A stretch of DNA of 64,000 nucleotides from Streptomyces abyssomicinicus (GCF_008974245.1 NZ_BBZI01000014.1:124001-188000); one strand, 5' to 3'; shown: positions 8,727 to 17,545, counted from the stretch's first letter. The notes: generated from the letters alone by a model not told the origin. Translations and numbers: made by a program.

Positions 8727-9235
8727 GCGACGGCCTCGAGGTGCTGATCCGCCGCGTCGACCCCGAGGTGCCGCTGCCCGCGTACGCGCACCCCGGTGAC
8801 GCGGGCGCCGATCTGCGCACGACCGAGGCCTGTGAGCTGGCCCCCGGTGAGCGGGCCGTGCTCCCCACCGGGGTGTCGATCGCCCTGCCCGAGGGGTACG
8901 CGGCCTTCGTGCACCCGCGCTCGGGTCTGGCGGCCCGGTGCGGTGTGGCCCTTGTGAACGCCCCAGGGACGGTGGATGCCGGGTACCGTGGGGAGATCAA
9001 GGTGATCGTGGTGAATCTCGACCCGCGCGAAAACGTGCGGTTCGAGCGCTTCGACCGGATCGCGCAACTGGTCGTCCAGCAGGTCGAGAGGGTCCGCTTC
9101 CAGGAGGTGGCGGAGCTTCCCGGCTCGGTACGGGCCGCAGGGGGCTTCGGGTCCACCGGCGGTCATGCCGCGGTGGGCGACTTGGCGGGTGGGAATCGAT
9201 ACGGTTCGGTCGTATCCGACCGGGAAGGACAGTGA
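8723..9235 (+). CDS. dut: dUTP diphosphatase
   Basis: Hydrolyses dUTP to dUMP and pyrophosphate, keeping uracil out of DNA. All five trimeric dUTPase motifs are visible in the 170 residues: AHPGDAGADL (1), VHPRSGLAAR (2), GTVDAGYRGEI (3), RFDRIAQLVV (4) and the C-terminal AAGGFGSTGGH (5, the flexible arm that closes the active site). The start is a GTG overlapping the thioesterase stop. The next gene begins 2 nt after the dut stop. Confidence 0.95.
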   Translation: MSDGLEVLIRRVDPEVPLPAYAHPGDAGADLRTTEACELAPGERAVLPTGVSIALPEGYAAFVHPRSGLAARCGVALVNAPGTVDAGYRGEIKVIVVNLDPRENVRFERFDRIAQLVVQQVERVRFQEVAELPGSVRAAGGFGSTGGHAAVGDLAGGNRYGSVVSDREGQ

Positions 9236-9236
9236 C

Positions 9237-10001
9237 GTGTTCGGACGTCGCAAGAAGGGCACAGCCGCCGACGGCGCGGCGGGCGAGGCCGAGCAGGTCG
9301 TCGGCGGTGTCGGCAGCGGGGCGGACGAGGCCGAGGCGGAGCGGGTGAGGCTGGAGCCGGCCCCGCGCCCCGACGGCCCGTGGGACAGCTCCGAGGTCCG
9401 TGAGCCGGGCGAGGGCCGGGTCGACCTCGGCGGCCTGTTCGTGCCGGGAGTCGACGGCATGGAGCTGCGCGTGGAGGTCGCCGGTGACGCCATCGTCGCC
9501 GCGACCGTCGTGCTGCGCGACAGCGCCGTCCAGCTGCAGGCCTTCGCCGCCCCCAAGCGTGAGGGCATCTGGGGCGAGGTGCGCGAGGAGATCGCCTCCG
9601 GCATCACCCAGCAGGGCGGCATCGTCGACGAGGTCGAGGGACCGCTGGGCTGGGAGCTGCGCGCCCAGGTCCCGGTGAAGCTGCCCGACGGCACCGGCGG
9701 CTTCCAGGTCGTCCGGTTCATCGGCGTCGACGGCCCGCGGTGGTTCCTGCGCGGTGTGATCTCCGGCCAGGGTGCCGTGCACCCCGAGGCCGCGGGTCTG
9801 CTGGAGCACATCTTCCGCGACACGGTCGTGGTGCGCGGCGAGGGCCCGATGGCGCCGCGTGACCCGATCGTCCTCAAGCTGCCGAACGACGCGCAGATGG
9901 TGCCCGAGGGCATGCAGGCGCCGGCCGAGGACCAGGGCTCCCGCTTCGCGGGCGGCATCGGCCAGCTCCAGCGGGGCCCGGAGATCTCCGAGGTCCGCTA
10001 G
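9237..10001 (+). CDS. DUF3710 protein
   Basis: A 254-residue soluble protein of the actinobacterial DUF3710 family. The GTG start (VFGRRKKGTAADG) follows GGGAAGGACAG and lies directly behind dut. The first 60 residues are charged and probably disordered. The conserved domain (about 65-235) contains LGGLFVPGVDGMELRVEV, PDGTGGFQVVRFIGVDGPRWFLRGV and HIFRDTVVVRGEGPMAPRDP. No catalytic motif is recognised. The dut-DUF3710-OB fold-DUF3159 order is shared with Mycobacterium, pointing to a housekeeping role. A 9-bp hairpin follows the stop. Confidence 0.85.
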   Translation: MFGRRKKGTAADGAAGEAEQVVGGVGSGADEAEAERVRLEPAPRPDGPWDSSEVREPGEGRVDLGGLFVPGVDGMELRVEVAGDAIVAATVVLRDSAVQLQAFAAPKREGIWGEVREEIASGITQQGGIVDEVEGPLGWELRAQVPVKLPDGTGGFQVVRFIGVDGPRWFLRGVISGQGAVHPEAAGLLEHIFRDTVVVRGEGPMAPRDPIVLKLPNDAQMVPEGMQAPAEDQGSRFAGGIGQLQRGPEISEVR

Positions 10002-10016
10002 CGCCCCGGCCCGCCG

Positions 10017-10041
10017 CCGCGCCCCCGTGAGCGGGGCGCGG
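10017..10041 (+). terminator. Hairpin after DUF3710
   Basis: CCGCGCCCC pairs with GGGGCGCGG across a 7-nt loop, 15 bp after the stop. No T-run follows. It is the likely end of the thioesterase-dut-DUF3710 transcript. Confidence 0.5.
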
Positions 10042-10198
10042 CCGCGGGATGCCCCGGCCACCCCGTCCCGGCGCCGTCACGACGCGTCGGGGGCGGGCGG
10101 GCGGCCCGTGCCCGCACCCCGGGAACCGGGGGCCGGTGCCGGGCGTTGGAGGGCGTGAGAGGGGTGGTGGACACCCCGGGGGCAGGGAGGGGTTGCGC

Positions 10199-10897
10199 AT
10201 GGGCATGGTGCGGGTCCAGGACGTGCGGAAGACCTACGGCACGGGTGCCGCGGCCGTCTCCGCCCTCCGTGGCGTCTCCCTGGACATACCCGAGGGAGAG
10301 CTGGTCGCCCTCAAGGGCCGCTCCGGCTCCGGCAAGACCACCCTGCTGAACATCGTCGGCGGCCTCGACAGCCCCGACTCCGGCACCGTGGTGGTGGACG
10401 GCCACGACCTGTCGTCCCTGGGCGAGGAGAAGCTGCTCGCCCTGCGCCGTGACCGCATCGGCTTCGTGTTCCAGTCCTTCGGGCTGATACCGATCCTCAC
10501 CGCCGCCGAGAACGTCGGCGTCCCGCTGCGTCTGCGCGACGCGGACCCGGCCGAGCGCGAGGAACGCGTCGAACTGCTGCTCTCCCTGGTGGGCCTCGCC
10601 GGGCACGCCGCCCAGCGCCCCGCCGAGCTCTCCGGCGGGCAGCAGCAGCGGGTGGCGATAGCCCGCGCCCTCGCCAACAGCCCGGCGCTGCTGATCGCCG
10701 ACGAGCCCACCGGCCAGCTGGACGCGGAGACGGGCCACTCGGTCATGGAGCTGCTGCGCGCCGTGGTCCGCAGCGAGGGCGTGACCGCGCTGGTCGCCAC
10801 CCATGACAACACCCTGCTCGACCTCGCCGACCGGGTGCTGGAGCTGGCCGACGGCCACGTCGTGGAATCGGTGGTGGAGGCGGTCGTGGAGGCGTGA
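10199..10897 (+). CDS. Orphan ABC transporter ATPase (LolD/MacB type)
   Basis: A 232-residue ATP-binding subunit with Walker A GRSGSGKTT, Q-loop VFQSFGLIP, signature LSGGQQQR, Walker B LLIADEPTGQLD and the switch His in VATHD. Its closest style is the FtsE/LolD/MacB group that energises extrusion or lipoprotein release. The permease normally found beside such ATPases is absent on both sides, so its partner must be encoded elsewhere. The ATG was chosen because homology starts there; GGGAGGGGTTGC gives a usable ribosome site. The gene seems inserted within the otherwise conserved dut-DUF3159 neighbourhood. Confidence 0.85.
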   Translation: MGMVRVQDVRKTYGTGAAAVSALRGVSLDIPEGELVALKGRSGSGKTTLLNIVGGLDSPDSGTVVVDGHDLSSLGEEKLLALRRDRIGFVFQSFGLIPILTAAENVGVPLRLRDADPAEREERVELLLSLVGLAGHAAQRPAELSGGQQQRVAIARALANSPALLIADEPTGQLDAETGHSVMELLRAVVRSEGVTALVATHDNTLLDLADRVLELADGHVVESVVEAVVEA

Positions 10898-10965
10898 GCG
10901 CCGCTTCCGGCGAATCGTGTGGAAGGCCGCATTCCGCTTGGGTTCCGGCGTCTGCGCACCCCCGG

Positions 10966-10978
10966 TAGGCTGCAGACA
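10966..10978 (+). promoter_or_regulatory. -10 element for a leaderless OB-fold transcript
   Basis: TAGGCT sits 6 nt before the ATG, so transcription would begin at or next to the start codon, a common Streptomyces arrangement. A convincing -35 is not seen, and there is no ribosome site before this ATG. Confidence 0.4.
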
Positions 10979-11376
10979 TGAGCGCTGTTCCCCGTTCCGA
11001 CAAGCCGGTGGGCCGGTTCCGCCGCATGATCGACCGGCTCTCCTCGTCCCAGGAGGACCTGGAGCGCGAGGAGCTGCAGGAGGAGACGGACACCGCGGGA
11101 ATGACCCGAATAGGTGACTGCAGCGACCGTGAGGTCGTTACGGTCACTGGTACCTTGCGCACGGTCACCCTGCGCCCGCGGGCGGGGGTCCCGGCCCTGG
11201 AGGCCGAGCTGTTCGACGGCTCCGCCTCCCTGGACCTGGTCTGGCTGGGCAGACGCTCCATCGTGGGCGTCGAACCCGGACGCAGGCTGATCGCGTCGGG
11301 CCGGATCACCCTGATCCACGGCCGTCGTGTGCTGTTCAACCCCCACTACGAACTGAGACCCCTCGGACGGGAGTAG
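10978..11376 (+). CDS. OB-fold nucleic-acid-binding protein
   Basis: A 132-residue protein with a single OB-fold of the tRNA-anticodon/RecG type. After a charged helix (DRLSSSQEDLEREELQEE), the barrel starts at about residue 45 with IGDCSDREVVTVTGTLRTVTL, continues through ELFDGSASLDLVWLGRR and ends RRVLFNPHYELRPL. It is probably a small single-strand RNA/DNA-binding protein. The DUF3159 membrane protein follows after 3 nt, and the pairing is conserved in Mycobacterium. The start appears leaderless. Confidence 0.82.
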   Translation: MSAVPRSDKPVGRFRRMIDRLSSSQEDLEREELQEETDTAGMTRIGDCSDREVVTVTGTLRTVTLRPRAGVPALEAELFDGSASLDLVWLGRRSIVGVEPGRRLIASGRITLIHGRRVLFNPHYELRPLGRE

Positions 11377-11379
11377 CCG

Positions 11380-12159
11380 GTGACGTCGCTCGACAAGCCG
11401 ACCGAAGAGACGCAGCAGCCGGAGCACGACTCACGGGCTGCGACCGAGGCCGCGCTGGGCGAGGCGTTCGGCGGGATCCGCGGCATGATCGAAACGGTCG
11501 TGCCGGGGCTGCTCTTCGTCGCGATCTACACCGTCAACAAGGACCTGCACATCTCGGCCATCGCCGCGCTCGCGGTGTCGCTGCTGATGGGCGTGGTCCG
11601 GCTGATCCGCAAGGACACCGTCAAGCACGCCTTCAGCGGCGTCTTCGGCGTGGCCTTCGGCGTGGTCTTCGCCATGATGACGGGCAACGCCAAGGACTTC
11701 TACCTGCCCGGCATGCTCTACACGCTGGGGCTCGCGGTCGCCTACCTGCTCTCCACGGCGCTCGGCTTCCCGTTGATCGGCGTGATCCTGGGACCGCTGT
11801 TCAAGGAGAACCTGTCCTGGCGGAAGCGCAATCCCGGACGGAAGAAGGCATACGCGAAGGCGAGCGTCGCCTGGGGCCTGATCCTGCTGGCCAAGTGCGC
11901 CATTCTCTTCCCGCTCTACTGGTGGGCGGACACCACCGAACTCGGCTGGGTGCTGATCTCGCTGAAGATCCCGCCGTTCCTGCTGGCGGTCTGGCTGACC
12001 TGGGTGTTCCTGGCCAAGGCGCCCGCTCCGATCGACGTCTTCGCCGAGATGGAGGAGCGGGAGCGGGCGGAGGCGGCCGCGGAGGCCGCCGACGCGGAGG
12101 CCGGGTCCGGTGAGGCGGCCGCGCCGGAGCAGGGCGGCCGGCACCGGCGCGACAGCTGA
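11380..12159 (+). CDS. DUF3159 integral membrane protein
   Basis: A 259-residue polytopic membrane protein with about six helices between residues 35 and 215 (for example VVPGLLFVAIYTVNKDL and LLSTALGFPLIGVILGPLF). A charged cytoplasmic loop (SWRKRNPGRKKAYAKAS) and an Ala/Glu-rich C-terminal tail follow. It belongs to the actinobacterial DUF3159 family. The GTG start lies 3 nt after the OB-fold gene, so the pair is an operon. Transport or a role with the adjacent potassium genes is possible but not shown. Confidence 0.82.
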   Translation: MTSLDKPTEETQQPEHDSRAATEAALGEAFGGIRGMIETVVPGLLFVAIYTVNKDLHISAIAALAVSLLMGVVRLIRKDTVKHAFSGVFGVAFGVVFAMMTGNAKDFYLPGMLYTLGLAVAYLLSTALGFPLIGVILGPLFKENLSWRKRNPGRKKAYAKASVAWGLILLAKCAILFPLYWWADTTELGWVLISLKIPPFLLAVWLTWVFLAKAPAPIDVFAEMEERERAEAAAEAADAEAGSGEAAAPEQGGRHRRDS

Positions 12160-12190
12160 CCGCGCCCGCGCCCCACGGGGCCGGGTAACG

Positions 12191-12245
12191 CCGGAGCGGC
12201 CGGGCCGGGACACCCTGGGTGGGTGTCCCGGCCCGGCCGCTCCGG
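12191..12245. terminator. 24-bp-stem bidirectional terminator
   Basis: A perfect 24-bp stem with a 7-nt loop sits between the convergent DUF3159 and KTN genes. The arms start CCGGAGCGGCCGGGCC and end GGCCCGGCCGCTCCGG. It can serve both strands. Confidence 0.88.
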
Positions 12246-12249
12246 TGGG

Positions 12250-12918
12250 TCAGGCGCCGTTGCGGACCGAGAGCAGGCTCTCCAGCTGCTCCTCGCGGTC
12301 CTGCGCGGCCACGAACAGGAGCTCGTCGCCCGCCTCCAGCGAGTCCTCCGGCGAGGGCGCCAGCACCCGCGAGCCGCGGATGATGGTGACCAGCGAGGTG
12401 TCCTGCGGCCACGCCACGTCGCCCACCCGGGTGCCGGCCAGCGCCGACTCCGGGGGCAGGGTGAGCTCGACCAGGTTCGCGTCGCCGTGGCTGAACCGCA
12501 GCAGGCGGACCAGATCGCCGACGCTCACCGCCTCCTCGACCAGGGCCGACATCAGACGCGGCGTCGAGACGGCGACGTCCACGCCCCACGCCTCGTTGAA
12601 GAGCCACTCGTTCTTCGGGTTGTTGACCCGCGCGACGACCCGCGGCACCCCGTACTCGGTCTTCGCCAGCAGCGAGACCACCAGGTTGACCTTGTCGTCG
12701 CCGGTCGCGGCGATGACGACGTTGCAGCGCTGGAGCGCCGCCTCGTCCAGCGAGGTGATCTCGCAGGCGTCGGCGAGCAGCCACTCGGCGCGCGGCACCC
12801 GCTCCACCGAGATGGCGGTCGGCGCCTTGTCGATCAGCAGCACCTCGTGGCCGTTCTCCAGCAGCTCGCCCGCGATCGAGCGGCCGACGGCGCCGGCTCC
12901 GGCAATGGCGACCCTCAT
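12250..12918 (-). CDS. TrkA-type potassium regulatory (KTN/RCK) protein, second of pair
   Basis: A 222-residue cytoplasmic gating/regulatory subunit for potassium transport. The N-terminal Rossmann RCK_N domain opens VAIAGAGAVGRSIAGEL (GxGxxG dinucleotide site) with acidic LLID at the end of strand 2. The C-terminal RCK_C domain (about 135-215) includes VELTLPPESALAGTRVGDV and GDELLFVAA. It overlaps the preceding KTN gene by one base, and the two should be translated together as a hetero-oligomer. The equivalents in Mycobacterium are ceoB/ceoC. No TrkH/KtrB channel is in the window. Confidence 0.88.
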   Translation of the reverse strand: MRVAIAGAGAVGRSIAGELLENGHEVLLIDKAPTAISVERVPRAEWLLADACEITSLDEAALQRCNVVIAATGDDKVNLVVSLLAKTEYGVPRVVARVNNPKNEWLFNEAWGVDVAVSTPRLMSALVEEAVSVGDLVRLLRFSHGDANLVELTLPPESALAGTRVGDVAWPQDTSLVTIIRGSRVLAPSPEDSLEAGDELLFVAAQDREEQLESLLSVRNGA

Positions 12919-13589
12919 CAGTGCCCCGCCTCCTCTTCCGGACCCTTGGCGAACGCGGCCTCGATCTCGGCCACGTCCTCGGTCCGCATCATGACGTGGA
13001 CCAGGTCGCCGTCCTGGAGGACGGTCTGCGACGACGGGATCATCGCCTCGCCGAACCGCGTGAGGAACGCCACGCGCACGCCCGTCTCGTCCTGGAGCCT
13101 GCTGATCCGGTGACCGATCCACGCCGGGGAGGTGTGCACCTCGGCCAGCTGGACGCCGCCGGTCGGGTCGCGCCACAGCGGCTCGGCGCCCGACGGCAGC
13201 AGCCGGCGCAGCATCTGGTCGGCCGTCCAGCGGACCGTCGCCACCGTCGGGATGCCCAGACGCTGGTACACCTCCGCCCGCCGGGGGTCGTAGATACGCG
13301 CGGCGACGTGCTCGATGCCGAACATCTCGCGGGCCACCCGGGCGGCGATGATGTTGGAGTTGTCGCCGCTGGAGACGGCGGCGAAGGCGCCCGCCTCCTC
13401 GATCCCGGCCTCACGCAGGGTGTCCTGGTCGAACCCCACGCCGGTGACCCGGCGGCCTCCGAAACCGGAACCCAGCCGGCGGAAGGCCGTGGGGTCGCGG
13501 TCGATCACGGCGACCGTGTGCCCCTGCTGCTCCAAGGTCTGGGCGAGCGCGGCGCCTACGCGTCCGCAGCCCATGATGACGATGTGCAC
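12918..13589 (-). CDS. TrkA-type potassium regulatory (KTN/RCK) protein, first of pair
   Basis: A 223-residue protein with the same two-domain plan as its neighbour: RCK_N with VIMGCGRVGAALAQTLE and the acidic AVIDRD that binds the ribose of NAD(H), then RCK_C (about 135-210). It differs enough from the second protein to be an ancient duplication rather than a recent one. It is transcribed away from the KimA-like permease across 246 bp, so both may share control. Its GACCGTCCTTCCGG-side leader has an AAGGA-type ribosome site. Its job is to sense nucleotides and gate potassium uptake. Confidence 0.88.
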   Translation of the reverse strand: MHIVIMGCGRVGAALAQTLEQQGHTVAVIDRDPTAFRRLGSGFGGRRVTGVGFDQDTLREAGIEEAGAFAAVSSGDNSNIIAARVAREMFGIEHVAARIYDPRRAEVYQRLGIPTVATVRWTADQMLRRLLPSGAEPLWRDPTGGVQLAEVHTSPAWIGHRISRLQDETGVRVAFLTRFGEAMIPSSQTVLQDGDLVHVMMRTEDVAEIEAAFAKGPEEEAGH

Positions 13590-13821
13590 GACCGTCCTTC
13601 CGGTGTTCCGATTTGTCGCTACTGCACTGCGTTGGCCGAGTTGTCACGGCCGGCCGGTGTCACCGGTCGGCAGGAACAGGGTCTCAGACAGCCGCCCAAG
13701 GTACACACGCAGCGTCGGGAGCAAACCACCCCCCGCACCCATCGGGTAAAGGGTTGGTGATGTTTTCACTCCCTTAACGCGTTCCTGATGTCCCTGGCTG
13801 GGACCTCCCCCCGGGCCCGCC

Positions 13822-13836
13822 TACGATCCTCTGTCG
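13822..13836 (+). promoter_or_regulatory. -10 element for a leaderless permease transcript
   Basis: TACGAT lies 8 nt before the GTG start of the permease, which has no ribosome site, so a leaderless mRNA is likely. No clear -35 is seen. Confidence 0.4.
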
Positions 13837-15911
13837 TGTCCAAACTGACCGACGTGCCCAAACGCATCCTTATCGGGCGCGCACTTCGCAGCGACCGGCT
13901 GGGGGAAACCCTTCTGCCCAAGAGGGTCGCCCTGCCCGTCTTCGCCTCCGACCCCCTCTCCTCCGTGGCCTACGCTCCCGGAGAGGTGCTGTTGGTCCTG
14001 TCGATCGCGGGCGTGTCGGCGTACCGGTTCAGCCCCTGGATCGCCGCCGCGGTCGTGGTGCTGATGTTCACGGTCGTGGCCTCCTACCGGCAGAACGTCC
14101 ACGCCTACCCCAGCGGGGGCGGCGACTACGAGGTGGCCACCACCAACCTCGGCCGCCGGGCCGGCAAGGCGGTCGCCAGCGCCCTGCTGGTGGACTACGT
14201 GCTCACGGTGGCGGTGTCCATCGCCTCCGGCATCGAGAACCTGGGCTCGGCCGTGCCGTTCGTGGTCGAGCACAAGGTCGCCTGCGCCGTCGGGGTGATC
14301 GTCCTGCTCACCTTGATGAACCTGCGCGGCGTGAAGGAGTCGGGCAAGCTCTTCGCCATCCCGACCTACGTCTTCGTCACGGGCGTCTTCGTGATGATCC
14401 TCTGGGGCGCCTTCCGCGGGATCCTCCTCGGTGACGACCTCAAGGCCCCCACCGCCGACTACGAGATCCACGCCGAGCACGGGGGGATCGCCGGTTTCGC
14501 CCTGGTCTTCCTGCTGCTGCGGGCCTTCTCGTCCGGCTGCGCCGCGCTGACCGGCGTGGAGGCGATCTCCAACGGCGTGCCCGCGTTCCGCAAGCCGAAG
14601 TCCCGCAACGCGGCGACCACGCTGCTGCTCATGGGCGCGATCGCCGTCACCATGTTCTGCGGCATCATCGCCCTCGCCATGGCGACCGGCGTCAAGATGG
14701 CCGAGTCGCCCGCCCACGAGCTGCTGAAGGACGGGCAGCCGGTGGGCGCGGACTACGTCCAGCACCCGGTGATCTCGCAGGTAGCCGAGGCCGTCTTCGG
14801 GCACAACACGTTGCCGTTCCTGATCCTGGCCGGGGCCACCGCGCTGGTCCTCTTCCTCGCCGCCAACACGGCCTACAACGGCTTCCCGGTGCTCGGCTCG
14901 ATCCTCGCCCAGGACCGCTACCTGCCCCGCCAGCTGCACACCCGCGGCGACCGGCTGGCCTTCTCCAACGGCATCGTGCTGCTGGCCGGCGCGGCCGCCC
15001 TGCTGGTCGTCGTCTACGACGCGGACTCCACGCGGCTGATCCAGCTGTACATCGTCGGCGTGTTCGTGTCCTTCACCATCAGCCAGATCGGCATGGTCCG
15101 GCACTGGAACCGTCACCTGGCGACGGAGCGGGACCAGGCCACCCGCCGGCGGATGCACCGCTCGCGCGCCATCAACGCCTTCGGTGCCACCTTCACCGGG
15201 CTGGTGCTGGTCGTGGTGCTGCTCACCAAGTTCACCCACGGCGCGTGGGTGGCCCTGCTGGGCATGGTGGTCTTCTACGGCACGATGACGGCGATCCGGC
15301 GCCACTACGACCGGGTCGCCGAGGAGATCGCGGCGCCCGACGAGCCCGGCGACGAGAGCCGGCGGCCCTCCCGGGTGCACTCCGTCGTCCTGGTCTCCAA
15401 GGTCCACAAGCCGGCCCTGCGGGCGCTGAGCTACGCCAGGATGATGCGCTCCGACACCCTGGAGGCGCTCACCGTCAACGTCGACCCGGCGGAGACGAGG
15501 GAGCTGCGCGCCGAATGGGACCGGCGCCGGATCGGCGTCCCGCTGAAGGTCCTGGACTCGCCCTACCGGGAGGTCACGCGCCCGGTCGTCGAGTACGTCA
15601 AGAACCTGCGCCGGGAGTCGCCCCGGGACATGGTCTCCGTCTACATCCCCGAGTACGTGGTCGGCCACTGGTATGAGCAGCTGCTGCACAACCAGAGCGC
15701 GCTGAGGCTCAAGGGCCGGCTGCTCTTCCAGCCCGGTGTGATGGTCACCTCGGTCCCGTATCAGCTGGAGTCCTCGGAGGCGGCCCGGCTCCGGGCACGT
15801 CGGCGTGCCGACTGGAACGCGCCGGGTTCGGTGCGGCGCGGTCCGGCCGTGCCGTCCCGCAACGGTGAGCGGCGGGACAAGGGCGGGCCGGAGGAGGGCG
15901 GGACCGGCTGA
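13836..15911 (+). CDS. KimA-type APC-superfamily potassium permease
   Basis: A 691-residue membrane protein, probably a proton-coupled potassium importer. Family marks match Bacillus KimA (YdaO): SSVAYAPGEVLLVL, YRQNVHAYPSGGGDYEV, LLVDYVLTVAVSIASG, FSSGCAALTGVEAISN and AANTAYNGFPVL across about 12 helices to residue 500. A cytosolic universal-stress-like domain follows (HSVVLVSKVHKPALRALSYA; LLHNQSALRLKGRLLF), the region that binds c-di-AMP in KimA. The divergent TrkA-type genes support a potassium role. The GTG start was chosen because it follows a -10 box and is near SKLTDVPKRILIG. It is commonly annotated only as an amino-acid permease. Confidence 0.85.
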   Translation: MSKLTDVPKRILIGRALRSDRLGETLLPKRVALPVFASDPLSSVAYAPGEVLLVLSIAGVSAYRFSPWIAAAVVVLMFTVVASYRQNVHAYPSGGGDYEVATTNLGRRAGKAVASALLVDYVLTVAVSIASGIENLGSAVPFVVEHKVACAVGVIVLLTLMNLRGVKESGKLFAIPTYVFVTGVFVMILWGAFRGILLGDDLKAPTADYEIHAEHGGIAGFALVFLLLRAFSSGCAALTGVEAISNGVPAFRKPKSRNAATTLLLMGAIAVTMFCGIIALAMATGVKMAESPAHELLKDGQPVGADYVQHPVISQVAEAVFGHNTLPFLILAGATALVLFLAANTAYNGFPVLGSILAQDRYLPRQLHTRGDRLAFSNGIVLLAGAAALLVVVYDADSTRLIQLYIVGVFVSFTISQIGMVRHWNRHLATERDQATRRRMHRSRAINAFGATFTGLVLVVVLLTKFTHGAWVALLGMVVFYGTMTAIRRHYDRVAEEIAAPDEPGDESRRPSRVHSVVLVSKVHKPALRALSYARMMRSDTLEALTVNVDPAETRELRAEWDRRRIGVPLKVLDSPYREVTRPVVEYVKNLRRESPRDMVSVYIPEYVVGHWYEQLLHNQSALRLKGRLLFQPGVMVTSVPYQLESSEAARLRARRRADWNAPGSVRRGPAVPSRNGERRDKGGPEEGGTG

Positions 15912-16161
15912 CCACGGCCGGTTCCCTCCCGCTCCGTCTCCGGCGGCTGCCGGTTCGTTCCTGCTCCGGCGGTGGCCCGGTCCTTATCCGTTCCGGAGGA
16001 GGCGTCCGGTCCCCGTCCGCCTCCTCCGGTCGGGCCCGCGTCGCCGTCGCCGGCCGGAGCGGCGCGTCCCGCCGAGCGCGTAGACTGGTCGGCTGTTGTC
16101 CGGACGCGCGCCACGGGTGCGCGTGCCCGATTCGTCACCGAGGTTGTGGAGTCACCCCGCC

Positions 16162-17493
16162 ATGCAGGCACAGGAGAAGAAGTCGCTGGTGGGGGAGGAG
16201 TACGAGGTCGAGATCGGCCCCGTCGCCCATGGTGGGCACTGCATCGCCCGGACCGACGAGGGCCAGGTCCTCTTCGTCCGGCACACGCTGCCCGGTGAGC
16301 GCGTCGTGGCCCGGGTGACGGAGGGCGAGGAGGGCGCGCGGTTCCTGCGCGCCGACGCCGTGCGGATCATCGAGGCGTCCAAGGACCGCGTCGAGGCTCC
16401 CTGCCCGTTCGCCGGCCCCGGCAAGTGCGGCGGCTGCGACTGGCAGCACGCCAAGCCGGGCGCGCAGCGGCGGCTCAAGGGCGAGGTCGTCGCCGAGCAG
16501 CTGCAGCGGCTGGCCGGGCTCACCCCGGAGGAGGCCGGCTGGGACGGCACCGTGATGCCCGCCGAGGGCGACAAGGTGCCGGCCGGCCAGGTCCCGTCCT
16601 GGCGGACCCGCGTCCAGTACGCCGTCGACCCGGGCACCGGGCAGGCCGGTCTGCGCAAGCACCGGTCGCACGAGGTGCAGGTGATCGACCACTGCATGAT
16701 CGCCGCCGAGGGGGTCAGCGAACTGGGCATCGAGCGGCGTGAGTGGTCCGGCATGGAGAGCGTGGAGGCCATCGCCGCCACCGGCTCCCAGGACCGCCAG
16801 GTCATCCTCACCCCGCGCGAGGGCGCCCGGCTGCCGATCGTCGAGCTGGACCGGCCCGTCTCGGTGATGCGGGTCGGCGAGAAGGACGGCGGCGTGCACC
16901 GGGTGCACGGCCGTCCCTTCGTCCGCGAGCGGGCCGACGGCCGGACCTACCGGGTCGGCAGCGGCGGCTTCTGGCAGGTCCACCCGAAGGCCGCGGACAC
17001 CCTGGTCACCGCCGTGATGCAGGGCCTGCTGCCGCGCAAGGGCGAGACTGCCCTCGACCTGTACTGCGGCGTCGGTCTGTTCGCCGGAGCGCTCGCCGAC
17101 CGCCTCGGCGACGAGGGCGCGGTGCTGGGCATCGAGTCCGGCAAGCGCGCGGTGGAGGACGCCCGCCACAACCTGGACGGCTTCGACCGGGTCCGCATCG
17201 AGCAGGGCAAGGTCGAGGCGGTGCTGCCGCGCACCGGCATCACCGAGGTCGACCTGATCGTCCTCGACCCGCCGCGTGCCGGCGCCGGCCGCAAGACCGT
17301 CAGCCACCTCGCCTCCCTCGGCGCCCGCCGCATCGCCTACGTCGCCTGCGACCCGGCCGCCCTCGCCCGCGACATCGCCTACTTCCGCGACGGCGGCTAC
17401 CGGGTGCGGACGCTGCGGGTGTTCGACCTGTTCCCGATGACCCACCACGTGGAGTGCGTCGCGATCCTTGAGCCGGTGAAGAAGGGCCTTTGA
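16162..17493 (+). CDS. TRAM-domain class I SAM-dependent RNA (uracil-5) methyltransferase
   Basis: A 443-residue TrmA/RlmC/RlmD-family enzyme that methylates C5 of a uridine in rRNA or tRNA. The N-terminal TRAM domain (about 1-75) is followed by an Fe-S cysteine set CPFAGPGKCGGC. The Rossmann methyltransferase motifs are DLYCGVGLFAG (SAM), VLDPPRAGAGR and the nucleophile Cys in VACDPAALARD, then the terminal FPMTHHVECVAIL. ATG was chosen because EKKSLVGEEYEVEI begins the TRAM fold. The last 70 bp serve as the apparent attachment site of the downstream island, which leaves the gene intact. Which RNA position it modifies is unknown. Confidence 0.9.
   Translation: MQAQEKKSLVGEEYEVEIGPVAHGGHCIARTDEGQVLFVRHTLPGERVVARVTEGEEGARFLRADAVRIIEASKDRVEAPCPFAGPGKCGGCDWQHAKPGAQRRLKGEVVAEQLQRLAGLTPEEAGWDGTVMPAEGDKVPAGQVPSWRTRVQYAVDPGTGQAGLRKHRSHEVQVIDHCMIAAEGVSELGIERREWSGMESVEAIAATGSQDRQVILTPREGARLPIVELDRPVSVMRVGEKDGGVHRVHGRPFVRERADGRTYRVGSGGFWQVHPKAADTLVTAVMQGLLPRKGETALDLYCGVGLFAGALADRLGDEGAVLGIESGKRAVEDARHNLDGFDRVRIEQGKVEAVLPRTGITEVDLIVLDPPRAGAGRKTVSHLASLGARRIAYVACDPAALARDIAYFRDGGYRVRTLRVFDLFPMTHHVECVAILEPVKKGL
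17422..17474 (+). repeat. Left attachment-site copy (attL-like) in the methyltransferase 3' end
   Basis: This 53-bp stretch, part of the functional gene end, matches a second copy at 35430-35482 at 47 of 53 positions without gaps. The longest identical run is CGATGACCCACCAC. It marks the left edge of the genomic island. Confidence 0.72.
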
Positions 17494-17545
17494 CCTGCGG
17501 TTTCTCCGCACTGGGTCGACTCTCGACGTGTTCTGCCGTGCACGA

